Shown piece after piece: positions 8,488-19,299 of a DNA stretch of 64,000 nucleotides. The stretch lies in assembly GCA_963921825.1 (NCBI GenBank), contig OY997593.1:66758039-66822038 (forward strand), written 5' to 3'. This stretch comes from Erodium maritimum. Its lineage: Eukaryota; Streptophyta; Magnoliopsida; Geraniales; Geraniaceae. Under the pieces are notes generated by a model. It saw nothing but the letters and a program-made list of their open reading frames with translations, was not told the DNA's origin and did no database searches. A program made the position numbers and the translations under genes. Within the stretch, counting starts at the first letter, position 1. Each line of letters starts with the position of its first letter.

Positions 8488-11400
8488 CTGCTCTCTTGGG
8501 TGACATACGAGCGTTCCTTTCAGCTCACACTTCTTCGTCAGGTAGCTCATCCACTACTCCGCCAGGTAGCACTTCCACTTGGTATTTTGATTCTGCTTGT
8601 TTCAATCATATGAGCCCTCGGTCAGAATTACTTACATGTGTACACCCGGTCAACAAGTCTCCGTCTATTCGCACTGCTGATGATTCCACTTTGCTTGCCA
8701 CACACTGTGGTACCGCAACCACAGACCAGTTATCACTACCAAGCACCTTGCTTGTTCCGAATTTATCACTGAACCTTGTATCATTTGGTCAATTGTGTGA
8801 TTTGGGTTTTGACGTTAACTTTTCTGGTCGTACCTCTTCTGTTCTTGTGCAGGATCCACTAACGGGACAAATCCATGGGACAGGACGTAAAGTTGGTCGC
8901 CTGTTTGAACTCACCTCCCTGGTGGTTCCCTCACCATCATCATCATCCTCGTCTTCTTGTGGCGCTGTCGTCTCCGCTGATCTCTGGCACTCTCGCCTAG
9001 GTCATCCGTCTTCCTCTCGTTTGCGTAGTCTTATTTCTAGTGGTTTGTTAGGGTCAGTTTCGCATAATTTTGGTGATTGTGTGTCTTGTCAGCTTGCTAA
9101 ACATCATAAACTGCCGTTTTCTCTTAATAATACTATTTCCTCTGCACCTTTTGATCTTGTTCATTCTGACTTGTGGGGAGCATCACCTGTTCCGACCATG
9201 GGGGGGTCTCGGTGGTTTGTTATATTTGTTGATGATCATACACGTTTTACTTGGATTTATCTCATGCATCATAAATCTGACTTCAACAAAATTTATTCTG
9301 AGTTTTCTGTCATGGTTCGCACGCAATTTTCAAAGGTTATCAAAACACTGCGTATGGATAACGGCATGGAATTTAAAGAGTCATCCTTCCTTGCACAACT
9401 TGCTTCCACCGGTACTATCGTTCAACGCTCATGTCCTGGCACATCGCAACAAAATGGTCGGGCAGAACGGAAACACCGTCATATTCTAAATGCGGTCCGT
9501 GCTCTCACCATTGCGGCTGCCTGTCCTGAACGTTTCTGGGGGGAGGCTGCACTCACAGCCGTTTACACCATCAACAGAGTTCCATCCCCGGTCATAGGTA
9601 ACAAAACTCCTTACGAGTGTTTATATGGTCGTCCTCCTGTCTATGATCTTCTTCGTGTCTTTGGATGTGTCTGTTTTGTTCATCTCCAACCTCATGAACG
9701 TACTAAACTTGAACCTCGTTCTCGTCTTTGTTGTTTTATTGGGTATGGGATCGAACACAAAGGGTACAGATGTTGGGACCCTGTTTCCAAACGTCTCCGC
9801 ATATCTCGCCATGTCACATTCTGGGAACATAAGATGTTTTCTTCCATGTCTTCTTTTCACATTCCTGAGTCTACTCCTTTCTTCGCTAATCCCGATATTG
9901 ATCTGTTTTCTGATGATGATGAGGGTTCTCCCATTGAGCTGACTCCTGCAGGTGCTCCGACATCTCTACCTCCTACCATGGACCACGTTCCGCCAGAGGA
10001 TCCCGTGCTAGAAGCTCCTGTGCTACCGACTCGACCACAGCGTCATCGGCAACTCCCATCTCACCTTCAGGACTTTGAGGTAACACTCCCATCTCGTGTC
10101 GCTTCCACAGTGTCCTCTGTATATGAGCCTGACACCTATCGGGAGGCTTGCACTAACCCCTTGTGGCAGCAAGCAATGACTGAGGAACTACAGGCCATGG
10201 TGAAGACTCATACATGGGATCTGGTCCCTTTACCTCAGGACAAACATGTGGTCGGTTCTAGATGGGTATACAAGGTGAAGACCAAGGCAGATGGTTCTAT
10301 CGAGCGCTACAAGGCCCGTATTGTGGCTCGTGGATTTACCCAGGAACATGGGGTTGATTATGAGGAAACATTTGCTCCTGTTGCGAGACTCACTTCTGTT
10401 CGCACCATTCTTGCTGTTGCTGCTGGTCGACAGTGGGATGTTTTTCAAATGGACGTAAAGAATGCTTTTCTCAATGGTGATCTTACAGAGGAGGTTTATA
10501 TGAAGCCCCCGCCCGGCTATGAGCATCCCCCACACATGGTTTGCCGTTTGCGCAAATCCATTTATGGACTCAAGCAGGCTCCGCGGGCGTGGTACTCCAA
10601 GTTCAGTAGTGCGATGGCAGTCTTTGGTTTCATCTCCAGTCCGCACGATCACTCCCTGTTTGTTCGTCGGACCTCTCGGGGCCATACTCTCTTACTTCTG
10701 TATGTGGATGATATGATCATTACTGGTGATGATGCTATCGGCATTGTGGATCTTAAGCGTCATCTAAGCGACCAGTTCGAGATGAAGGATTTGGGTCATC
10801 TCTCATACTTTCTTGGTTTGGAGATTTCCTCTCTGTCCTCTGGTTATCATTTGTCCCAAGCCAAGTATGCAGCCGAGCTCATCTCCAAGGGGGGACTAAC
10901 CGATAGCAAGATCGCTTCCACTCCTATTGAAGCGAATGTCAAGTATCTTCCATCAGATGGTCAAGCTCTCGAGGATCCCACCTTATATCGCCGATTAGTT
11001 GGAGGGCTGGTATACCTCACTGTTACTAGACCTGACATTGCATATGCTGTCCACATCGTCAGTCAGTTCATGTGTGCACCTCGCACTACTCACTATGAGG
11101 CTGTTCTTCGGATCTTGCGCTATGTTCGAGGCACCTTGACACAAGGACTACATTTCTATTATGGCTCACCTTTAGTCCTACAGGCCTATTCAGATGCAGA
11201 TTGGGCAGGCGATCCCACAGACCGACGATCTACCACAGGTTACTGTTTCTTTCTTGGTAACTCTCTGATTTCCTGGAGAAGTAAGAAACAAACAACCATT
11301 GCCCGCTCCAGCACGGAAGCTGAGTATCGAGCCCTTGCTGATACTACTTTCGAACTCATATGGCTTCGTTGGTTACTACATGACATGGGTGTTGTTCACA

Positions 11401-11654
11401 AGTCAGCCACTACCATTCATTGTGACAGTCAGAGTGCTATTCAGATTGCTCATAATGATGTCTTTCATGAACGCACCAAGCATATTGAGATCGATTGTCA
11501 CTTTGTCAGACAACATCTCAGTCAGGGCACCCTCGCTCTCCGATCTGTCTCCTCTAGCGATCAGATTGCAGATATCTTCACCAAGGCTTTAATCCCAGGA
11601 AAGTTCAAACCTTTAGTTGACAAACTCAACTTGGGTTCATTACCACCATCTTGA
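8398..11654 (+). CDS. pol: Copia pol polyprotein: protease, integrase, reverse transcriptase, RNase H
   Basis: The open frame is entered from gag by a -1 shift at about 8396; the first in-frame ATG is at 8484, so it probably has no start of its own. Counting residues from 8463, the protease active site reads DSACFNHM (43-50). The GAG-pre-integrase H/C zinc residues lie at about 175-209. The integrase D-D-E residues are at 236, 299 and 335 with the 35-residue spacing. The linker is followed by reverse transcriptase (about 585-830) with YVDD at 747-750, and RNase H (about 895-1030) with SDADWAG and STEAEYRA. No internal stop is seen, and the stop at 11652-11654 is 13 bp before the 3' LTR. Confidence 0.92.
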
Positions 11655-11667
11655 GTTTGAGGGGGGG
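11655..11667 (+). promoter_or_regulatory. Polypurine tract of the copia element
   Basis: A purine-rich segment ending in seven G directly precedes the TGTTAG start of the 3' LTR. It would prime plus-strand synthesis. Confidence 0.85.
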
Positions 11668-11807
11668 TGTTAGAATATGTTGTGTAGGCCCAGCCCATGT
11701 GGCTCGTTAGGGTTAGCATCGGGTTTAGGAAACCCTACTACTATATATACACATGTACATTGTATGTATTGTTTATCAATTTCAATACAATTGTACAATT
11801 GTTATCA
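11668..11807 (+). repeat. 3' LTR of the copia element
   Basis: 140 bp, four substitutions from the 5' LTR, same TG...CA ends, followed by AATAT. Confidence 0.95.
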
Positions 11808-11812
11808 AATAT

Positions 11813-13090
11813 ATTATCAACTTTACACCGTTATAACAAAATTATAAATTTTCAAGATGCCAGCGTTCTTTCTTTTATTTTTTTATTTTATTTTACGAAC
11901 TTTATATGAACACGAATGTAATATTTGTAATACAATAAGTTTTCACTTTTTTACTCCCGAAAGAAGTACTGAAAATGTAATTTAGTACTCCTATAATACA
12001 ATTGACAGAGAATCAAAACTTACCTCTCTTTTTTTGTCTGCAAATGGTCCCAAGGTGATACTCGGGAGACAAAAAAATAATTGAGTATGAACCATTGATA
12101 CATGCTGAGATGTCCGTAGATGGATTGAGAGGGAGAGGTGCACGAATAACATATAAATGCTCTCTATTTACAATCTCAATCATTTGAATGCCATTGGTAG
12201 GGTTCGGTTTCGGCCACCATTTAATTAGCCAGCAAAGTTCTTTGAATTTTTGAAAGGGAATGTTGTACAATGACAACGAAAGGCCCCAAATTCCAATAAT
12301 ACACAAAAGAAGAAAAGATGAAAACGTCGGCTGCAAATCCACGTTTAAAATCGTATTTATCGTATACATATTGATTCGATTATATATTCCATTCATATGC
12401 ATACTTTGTTAATGATATGATCGTATCGATTGTAAACAGCTACTAATTTATGTTATATGTTAAAGTTTAGTAACTAAAGATATGGTCATGAGTAAATGGC
12501 CCCATAAGACATTGATCATGTTGATACCACATGCTTGACAAATGGGAGTAGTAGTACAAAAGAAGGCCTCTCAATTATTGTACCCTCCATTGGGTTGATG
12601 GGATGGTGGAAATTGGAGAGAACATGTCTCTCTTCATCCAAAACATAATTTCTAGGGTAGGTGTAAGTAATACTTTAGGATTTGGCTTTGTCTCCTCTAT
12701 TTTTTCGAAGTAAGTTGAAAATGGCATGCTCTTCCAAATCTCACTTATGGGTCAATCATCTTTGTCCTCCTCCCAATGTATGGGCACATTATTTTTGAGT
12801 CAACAAAAGTAGTCTAATAATTGTTGCCTCTTGTGTAGTTTCTTGTAACTTTCTTTGAGGTAACTAGTGATATGTGGTATAGCCGTGTATGGCGTTTGTT
12901 ATTAGATTATATTTCATAACCTAGTCGAATTGAAATAGCATATTAGTCTTGTAAAATCAACAGTAAAAAGTTATGAATAAACAAACTGCATCAACACTAA
13001 TCAAGTTGAACAAATATATGTTCGATTTATTTTGAACGAAATGTGGAATATTATAATTTTTGTAATCGATTACAATGTTGTGCATCGAGG
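11813..13090. other. Intergenic region with one unassigned minus-strand open frame
   Basis: An AT-rich stretch without a recognised gene. A 129-codon frame on the - strand (12402 to 12013) opens with an M-rich hydrophobic segment and carries a WLIKWWPKPNP motif that I do not recognise. It could be a fragment of a decayed gene or chance. The rest shows nothing I can name. Confidence 0.35.
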
Positions 13091-13960
13091 AACATGTTAT
13101 TCGACCACGGAAGTAAGATCAGTATGAATGAACAATGGTTCACCGAGCCTTTTCATATCAGAATCGTCACAGGCGGTATTTTGATGCCCCACGGGCGGGT
13201 GTTGCCTCTTGGACAAAGAGAGAAGACGGTGAGTAGAAGCGGGGTACCAGAGATCCTGAGGGACCTCAACAGTAATGGTGATGGTGGGATGCAAAGCATC
13301 GTCTAGGGACCCCTCCTAGGGCCAGTCCCTAGAGCACTGGATTCATGTCGTCATTGACCATGCACAAACGAAGTCAGAATAAATAACAAAGACTCACCCG
13401 ATTAGCCAAATCCATAATCGAGAGAGGGGTCGAGGAAGGAGCGGTGGTGGAGGCCAGGGAGGAGGCGGTTTCAGGGACAACGGTGACGCCTTCAGAGGCG
13501 GCGACGGCGGCGGAGGCCTGGGAGAAAGACGCGTTGGTGGTTTCAGCGGCGACGGGGGCTGATTGGGAGAGATAACCCGATACCTCGGAGGCCCAGGTGA
13601 AAGCGCAATCCTAGGAAACACGCCGCCCGAAAATAGGAACCAGAGCAAGGTCGTGGTAACCCTGGGAACTCGGCGATCTAGGGTTCAGAGGGAGAGGGAC
13701 ATGGTCGTTGCTTTGGGTGGAAGTAACCCAAGGCCGAGATCGAGAAATCGCAGGCGAAGAAGACCAAGGTAGGTGGCCTCGCAGAGAGGGGAGATCCTCT
13801 AATCCCGGTCTAGCAACAACAGAAGAGGAAGAGGAATGAGGAGAACGCCATGACAGCGGAGGAGAGGGACCGAAACTACACCGAAAGGAGTGGAGGCTTA
13901 ACCGGAGTGAGACACAATAAGACAACGTCGAAACCCTAGCAGAGCCCCTCATAAAAAAGT
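13091..13960 (-). pseudogene. GC-rich gene-like block, minus strand, function unknown
   Basis: On the - strand a pyrimidine-rich 5' region with TAGGGTTT-type motifs (about 13950-13600) leads to a proline- and serine-rich frame (13648-13394). That frame ends at a possible splice donor (G|GTGAGT at about 13398). A second frame (13294-13097) encodes 65 residues with ITITVEVPQDLWYPAS and a stop. The composition is clearly richer in GC than the flanks. It could be a captured gene fragment or the 5' part of a retroposon like the one inserted beside it. I do not recognise the protein and give no function. Confidence 0.3.
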
Positions 13961-13996
13961 ATGCTTTATCGTACTTATTTATATATATGTTCGATT

Positions 13997-15392
13997 TTTT
14001 TTTTAGAAGAACATGTACTATTATTACTGGAAAATGAAATATGATGATGAGCACATAATTGTACTCATCGTACAAGATAGAGTCCAACTAAATAACATAA
14101 AGCAATAACAGAAATCTAAAAGTTTCTCGATGCATAGGGGCGGTTGAAGGGGAAATCTGCGGTAGCATCCTGGGAAGCCATGGATACCGATACAGCATAC
14201 TTCTACCAAATGGCACTGGGCGAGCAAGCCGAGTGAAATGGGATTCCGATTGGACATAAAACGACTCTGAGGTACGCTCCAGTAGAGTACTGAATCCTTA
14301 GAGTGACGTCCCGGACAGTCCTGTAACCAGGAACTGAAATGGCTCAGATGGACTTTGCATTCTCCCGAGGAATCAGCAGACGTCGTCCCCCCTCGGATGA
14401 TAATGAGGGCCTTTAAAACGTATAATTGCTGGTTCCCGATCTGATTGAAGAATGTCGCGCCGGTATTTGGTGGAATCGATGCCACCCTACGTCTAGTGAG
14501 GCGGTATTACCGGAAAACCCCCCACTGGACCACGAAGGATTCATTGATCTAGGCGAGGGAGCATTCCGCCCCTCGCCGTTTGTGGAGTTCCTTCATTTCC
14601 CGGTCCCCGAAGTCGCCCTGAAACTCGACCCGGGACCCTGCCCCTGACCGATCCGCAACCCAGGTTGCCTGCGACTCGGGCCTGTTCAGACCCGACCCAA
14701 CCGGGTCCCGGTCCACCCATCTCGACCCAAGATAATTCTCTCTGAACCCTAGCCTCCCGTGCTTCCATTCCCAGCAGCGCCGTCTTCGTCTCCAATCGTC
14801 CTCCGGCCGCAGACAGCGCAAACACCACCAACGACGCCATCACCGGCGGTGGCCACGGTTCACGTGCCTCCTGCCCCCACGCTGTGATCGCCGGCGTCAG
14901 CGCCACCCCCAAACTGTACCCACAGTCAGCGATCCAGCCTACCACACCAATCCACCGATTGAACGTGGGGCAACACAGATATCCTCTGACCGCTTCCTGA
15001 GTACGAGACCCGCTACCGATCGAGAAAAATCTGACACTAAACAATCGAGAATCAAGATAAAGTCTCCAACGACTTACCCTGACATCCTCGACGTCCATAA
15101 GAGGGAGAGGCCCCACCACCGTCGCTTCCCCCACCGTGCTCAAGCCGTCACGCACACAGATCCGAAAGTGCCAGAAACCCCAGCCTCCCCTACTCCCGTT
15201 GCCGATCAAAACCAACAGCAACCAAATTTGCACCTTCTCCACTTCAAAGTTCCCCACCTGTGCATCTTCACCACTCAAGCCCCACACCACCGTCGACGTC
15301 CATGGTCTTGGCCATGGCGTCGCTGACATCACAAGAGAGGAGAGGGGATGCTTGAAGGCGGCGGCTAGGATTGTATTGAATATGAATGAGGG
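13997..15392 (-). mobile_element. Polyadenylated non-LTR retroposon, non-autonomous, 1.4 kb
   Basis: The insertion is framed by a 17-bp perfect target duplication TATATATATGTTCGATT (13980-13996 and 15393-15409). A T run at its left edge is the poly(A) tail of a minus-strand element. The last 250 bp before the tail resemble those of the element at 44231-45541. No reverse transcriptase is encoded, so it must have been mobilised by a LINE. A 263-codon open frame on the sense strand (15332 to 14541) has no recognised domain; it lies in GC-rich sequence and may be incidental. Confidence 0.8.
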
Positions 15393-15409
15393 TATATATA
15401 TGTTCGATT

Positions 15410-15983
15410 AAGTTAGATTATCAAAGTAGATATATGTCATGTTATTAAATCTTGATGGTAATTTTTTACTAAATTATTAATATCTGGATTTATGTTTCTT
15501 ATGCAAAGAGACCACTTGCAACTTGCAAGCAATAAGTTTCATGCCCGTGCTAAGCCCTAAGGCTAAAAGATTAATGACCAAGTTTGCAATAAATGAGTTG
15601 AATAGACGGAACGAGTCACAAAACAATTAATTTAGGGTTAATATATGAGCTGTTTGGTGCCAAACTTGTGCTATATGCTTTTCTTGAGTTGCCTAGAAAA
15701 TATAGAACCTCATGGAAGATGAATTAGCAGAAAATGATGATGATGACAAGGTTGGCAATTCATAATGACATGACGAAGACGGTGAAGTTCCAAAACACAA
15801 GTTGCGAAAAATCAGAAATAACATTTATTGTAAAAGACACTGTACGTACGTTGTATTCATGATTGAGTTCCCCTTTTCATTTTCATGTAACGTCACGAGA
15901 AAACTCACATCAATTTCATCTTTTTACGCAAGATATTAGTTGATAAGTCTGTGACATTTTGCTAGCAATTACCAAACGAGTTG
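15410..15983. other. Intergenic sequence, nothing recognised
   Basis: Moderately AT-rich sequence without long frames, repeats or terminal structures that I can identify. Confidence 0.5.
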
Positions 15984-15986
15984 TTA

Positions 15987-16364
15987 GGGCATCCATAACC
16001 ATTTCGTCGCCCGTTGACGGGGATGTGCCGACCGGGAGGATTCAAAAATTAGTATTTTCCTTTCCAGCCAGCTCATCGTCAGCGCTTGCTGTAGTGACGA
16101 TTTTTTTTTTGCCGGCGGGGGGCCTCAGGCGGTAAGAAAAAATAAATAAATGTTGGCTGCCAGCGCAGGGACACGTGTCGCCAGTGCGTCAGCAGCCAAC
16201 GGCCGGCGCGGCGACCAATGCAGACCAGCCCATCTCGCCAGCGAGGAGTGCCAACAATGAGTTCAACGGCTAGCTTCCCCGCCAGCTCCCAATCTGCTCA
16301 ACGCCTCCTCCTCGCCGACGTTTTCTCCCCGCCAGCGCCTCCTCGCTCACAACTGTGGATAGCC
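15987..16364. mobile_element. Tourist-like (PIF/Harbinger) MITE, 378 bp
   Basis: The ends read GGGCATCCATAACC and, on the opposite strand, GGCTATCCACAGTT, an imperfect pair of Harbinger-type terminal repeats. The flanks are TTA at 15984-15986 and 16365-16367, the expected 3-bp target duplication. The interior is GC-rich, rich in CCAGC/GCCGGC, and codes for nothing. Confidence 0.75.
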
Positions 16365-16367
16365 TTA

Positions 16368-17099
16368 GGTCTATTTTAACGGAGATGCTAATTGCATCTT
16401 AGTTTGTGTTTTGGGAGGCAAAATCAATTAGAATTTGTCGTTAACCTACAGATCGTACAAACCAATCATGTAATCGTTGCAACTAGCAGTCCCGGTCAAA
16501 CCTTCAACTCCTTCCTATTTTGCAAGCTTCTATTCCTCGCGCTTCTTCTTCATAATCAACCCACACAATTCAAGCAGTTATCGCAATCGCACAGTGCAAA
16601 CATATTGACCGTTTTCTCTTAACGAAGAAACTCCAAAAACATGTGAGGATTCTCTGTTTTCATGATTCGATCATCATAGAATCAAATTCGAGCAACAATT
16701 TTAAAAATATATGTCTTCTCCACAACCGAAAATCATGCTCTGTTTTTGTTTCTCCAATATACATCACATATTTCAATCGTTTTATCACTAGATCAACCTC
16801 AAAAACATGTGATAGTTTCCTTTTTACTTGATTCATTCTTATGTAATCATTTGGACATTTAAATATCAAAATATGTTTATAATTCAAAAATCTGAAATCA
16901 TGCTCTTCTAGGATTTATCGATTTTTTTATGCGAATTCACCTCATTTCTCAACTGATCAAGCACATCAAGGTGATAGAATTCAACTTTTGTTGTTTAAAT
17001 ATGAATTTTGACAAGCACATATCAAAATCTGTGTAGTTCGGAAATCTGAAATTCATGTTCTTTGTTCATCATGGACGTTTTAGACACAATTGTATAAAA
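16368..17099. other. Intergenic sequence leading into the TTGATAA field
   Basis: AT-rich, with two diverged direct copies of a stretch containing ATCAAAAT(A/C)TGT..AATTC..AAAATCTGAAAT-type words near 16860 and 17025. No gene. Confidence 0.4.
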
Positions 17100-18600
17100 T
17101 CATCGTTTCCTGTTGATAAATGTATAGTTGTGAGTTGATAAGTGTTTGTAACCTGGTCCCTGGCTGAGTTGATAATCAACGCATGCACAAGTCATAGAGT
17201 AGAAAGCATTGATAAAATCATCGTTTTATATTGATAAATGTACAGTTACGAGTTGACAAGTGTCTATAACCTGGTCCCTGGATGAGCTGATAATGGATGC
17301 AGGAACATGTCGTAGAGTAGGAAGCATTGATAAAATCATTGTTTCATGTTGATAAGTGTACGTGACCTGGTCCCTAGCTGAGTTGATAATAGATGCAGGC
17401 ACATGTCGTATAGTAGGAGGCATTGATAAAATCAATGTTTCCGGTTGATAAATGCATCGTTGTGAGTTGGTAAAATGTATGTGTACATGTGATACAGTGG
17501 TAAAACAATATTTTTCTTTTTTTGTACGGTTTTTACAGTGTTCGTCTCAGTAATGGAAAACATGTACGAACTTTCAAGGGATGTGGTCAACTGGGTCACG
17601 ACATCATAAACTACTCCCAAAATAAAAAAGAATGAAGTGATAAATCATTCAACTTCTCTTGATAAACTTTGTTCACATGGTTGATACCAAATGTGTTTCT
17701 TACTACTATCTATTAGGTTCACAAGGTGTGAAACATTCTAATTGTTATTGATAAACTATGTTCATAAGATTGATAAATTATGTTCACAAGGTTGATAAAT
17801 GATGTTTTTTTACTGTTGACTACCTGTGTGGTTTACAAGGTGATTCAGATTTAAATGAAGGTGATAAGTCTGTTCAAATGGTTGATAAACTTTAAGAACA
17901 TGTGTGATAAAAAATTCCTTCAGACATGCTTAACTTTGGATAAAAATAACCTATTCAGATTAACTGATAATACATGCAAACAAAGTTGATAACCCACACC
18001 AATAAGTTGATAAACCTGGACCTGTAAGACATTTGTATGATTTATAAACCTTCAATAGAAAAAGTGATAAAACTTGTTGACAAATCTCATAAAGCATTGA
18101 AACTTTCACGATCACTCCATACCAAAATGCTTAAACATTTTTGTACATTTCGTAATATCTGTCCCCCTTAAAAATACTAAAGTGATTAACAAAAGTCATT
18201 ACATCATTTTTCACAAACATTAGTCATAACAAAAGTGATTTATCTTCTACCAAGTACTAAATGGTTCTATCCAAAGAAGCAGAAGATAGTTCACCCCCTT
18301 CATAATCTTTGATGTGTTTTGATGTGGCCAATAAAACTATATCATAAAGTTGATAAAATGTCAAGACAATATTGATAAAAACACAGATGATAAAACACAC
18401 GCACATTTATACATAGAGTGCGAGTAGTCAAACTTAAATGCGACTGATAAAATACATCATACAATTGATAAAATGTCAAGACAATATTGATAAAAAATAT
18501 ATTATAAAACACACAAAAACATATAAAGCAATCAAAGTTAAATGTAATTGATAAACTATATCACAGAGTTGATAAAAATCAAGGCAAAATTGTTAAAAAG
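17100..18600 (+). repeat. Field of TTGATAA motifs, including a ~120-bp tandem repeat
   Basis: At least 20 exact copies of TTGATAA occur on the + strand within 1.5 kb, plus about nine GTGATAA, CTGATAA or ATGATAA variants; I saw no matching run on the opposite strand. At 17105-17460 the motif is carried by three to four diverged copies of a ~120-bp unit containing ACCTGGTCCCT and GAGTTGATAA. Further right the motif is dispersed. There is no coding frame. Arrays of this type occur in non-coding parts of some Mutator-like (VANDAL) transposons, where an element-encoded protein binds them; assignment here is inference. Confidence 0.6.
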
Positions 18601-19299
18601 CACATTCTGCACATCACAGTAAATGCTTAGCAACTTCCACTCCCAATCAATGCAAAAAGTTCCTTCAGAACATTTCTTACTGAACAAAACAACACATTAC
18701 CACAACTTAACAAATGCATATCCAAATCAGACTTCGAAATCAGTACATGTACAAATGATTGCATCATCATTCAAAATCAACAAACATACAGTTGAAATGA
18801 ACAAAACTAAACACAAAGTACAAACAATTTGAAACAAACTAAAATACGTAGCTTAATTATGTGTAGGAAAGTAAATTAAATCTAATACTCTAATTGAACA
18901 GAGGAAATACTCTATAGTTGCTACAGTGTTAATTTGAAGATCATCTTCCAAACAGTAGCAGTTCTTCACCTTGTTCATCAGGCTTCTTCAAGTTCATCGT
19001 TTAAATTTGTCTCTTGGTTTATGGTGTAGTGTCTTGGTTGTCCAGACAAGGACTTCAGACCACCATTGTTCTTATCTCCCTCTTCCTCTGGCTCTTGATT
19101 CACTCGGTATCAGACACTCTGCTTCCATTGCTACAGTGCCAGCTACAGTCGTCTTCATCAGGTGTTCATAGTTTTCAAGCTCTCTGGGTTTGGATTGATC
19201 TGGTGTAGTATCCAGGGTGCTAGTACATCATCGGATCACCACTTCTCTCCTACTTGCTGCACTAGTTTTGGTTGATATCAAATCATTTCCGACGGCTTC

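Larger units (their letters stand above)
6883..11807 (+). mobile_element. Ty1/copia retrotransposon, complete, 4.9 kb
   Basis: Two 140-bp LTRs (6883-7022 and 11668-11807) are flanked by the perfect target duplication AATAT (6878-6882, 11808-11812). A primer-binding site for initiator tRNA-Met follows the 5' LTR and a polypurine tract precedes the 3' LTR. The domain order gag, protease, integrase, reverse transcriptase, RNase H is that of Pseudoviridae. I count four substitutions between the two LTRs (about 3%), so the insertion is not the most recent. A single-base shift separates gag from pol. Confidence 0.95.

Noticed and set aside
12013-12402. 129-codon minus-strand frame
   Set aside because: Not called as a gene: no recognised domain, no supporting context; mentioned only in the spacer entry.
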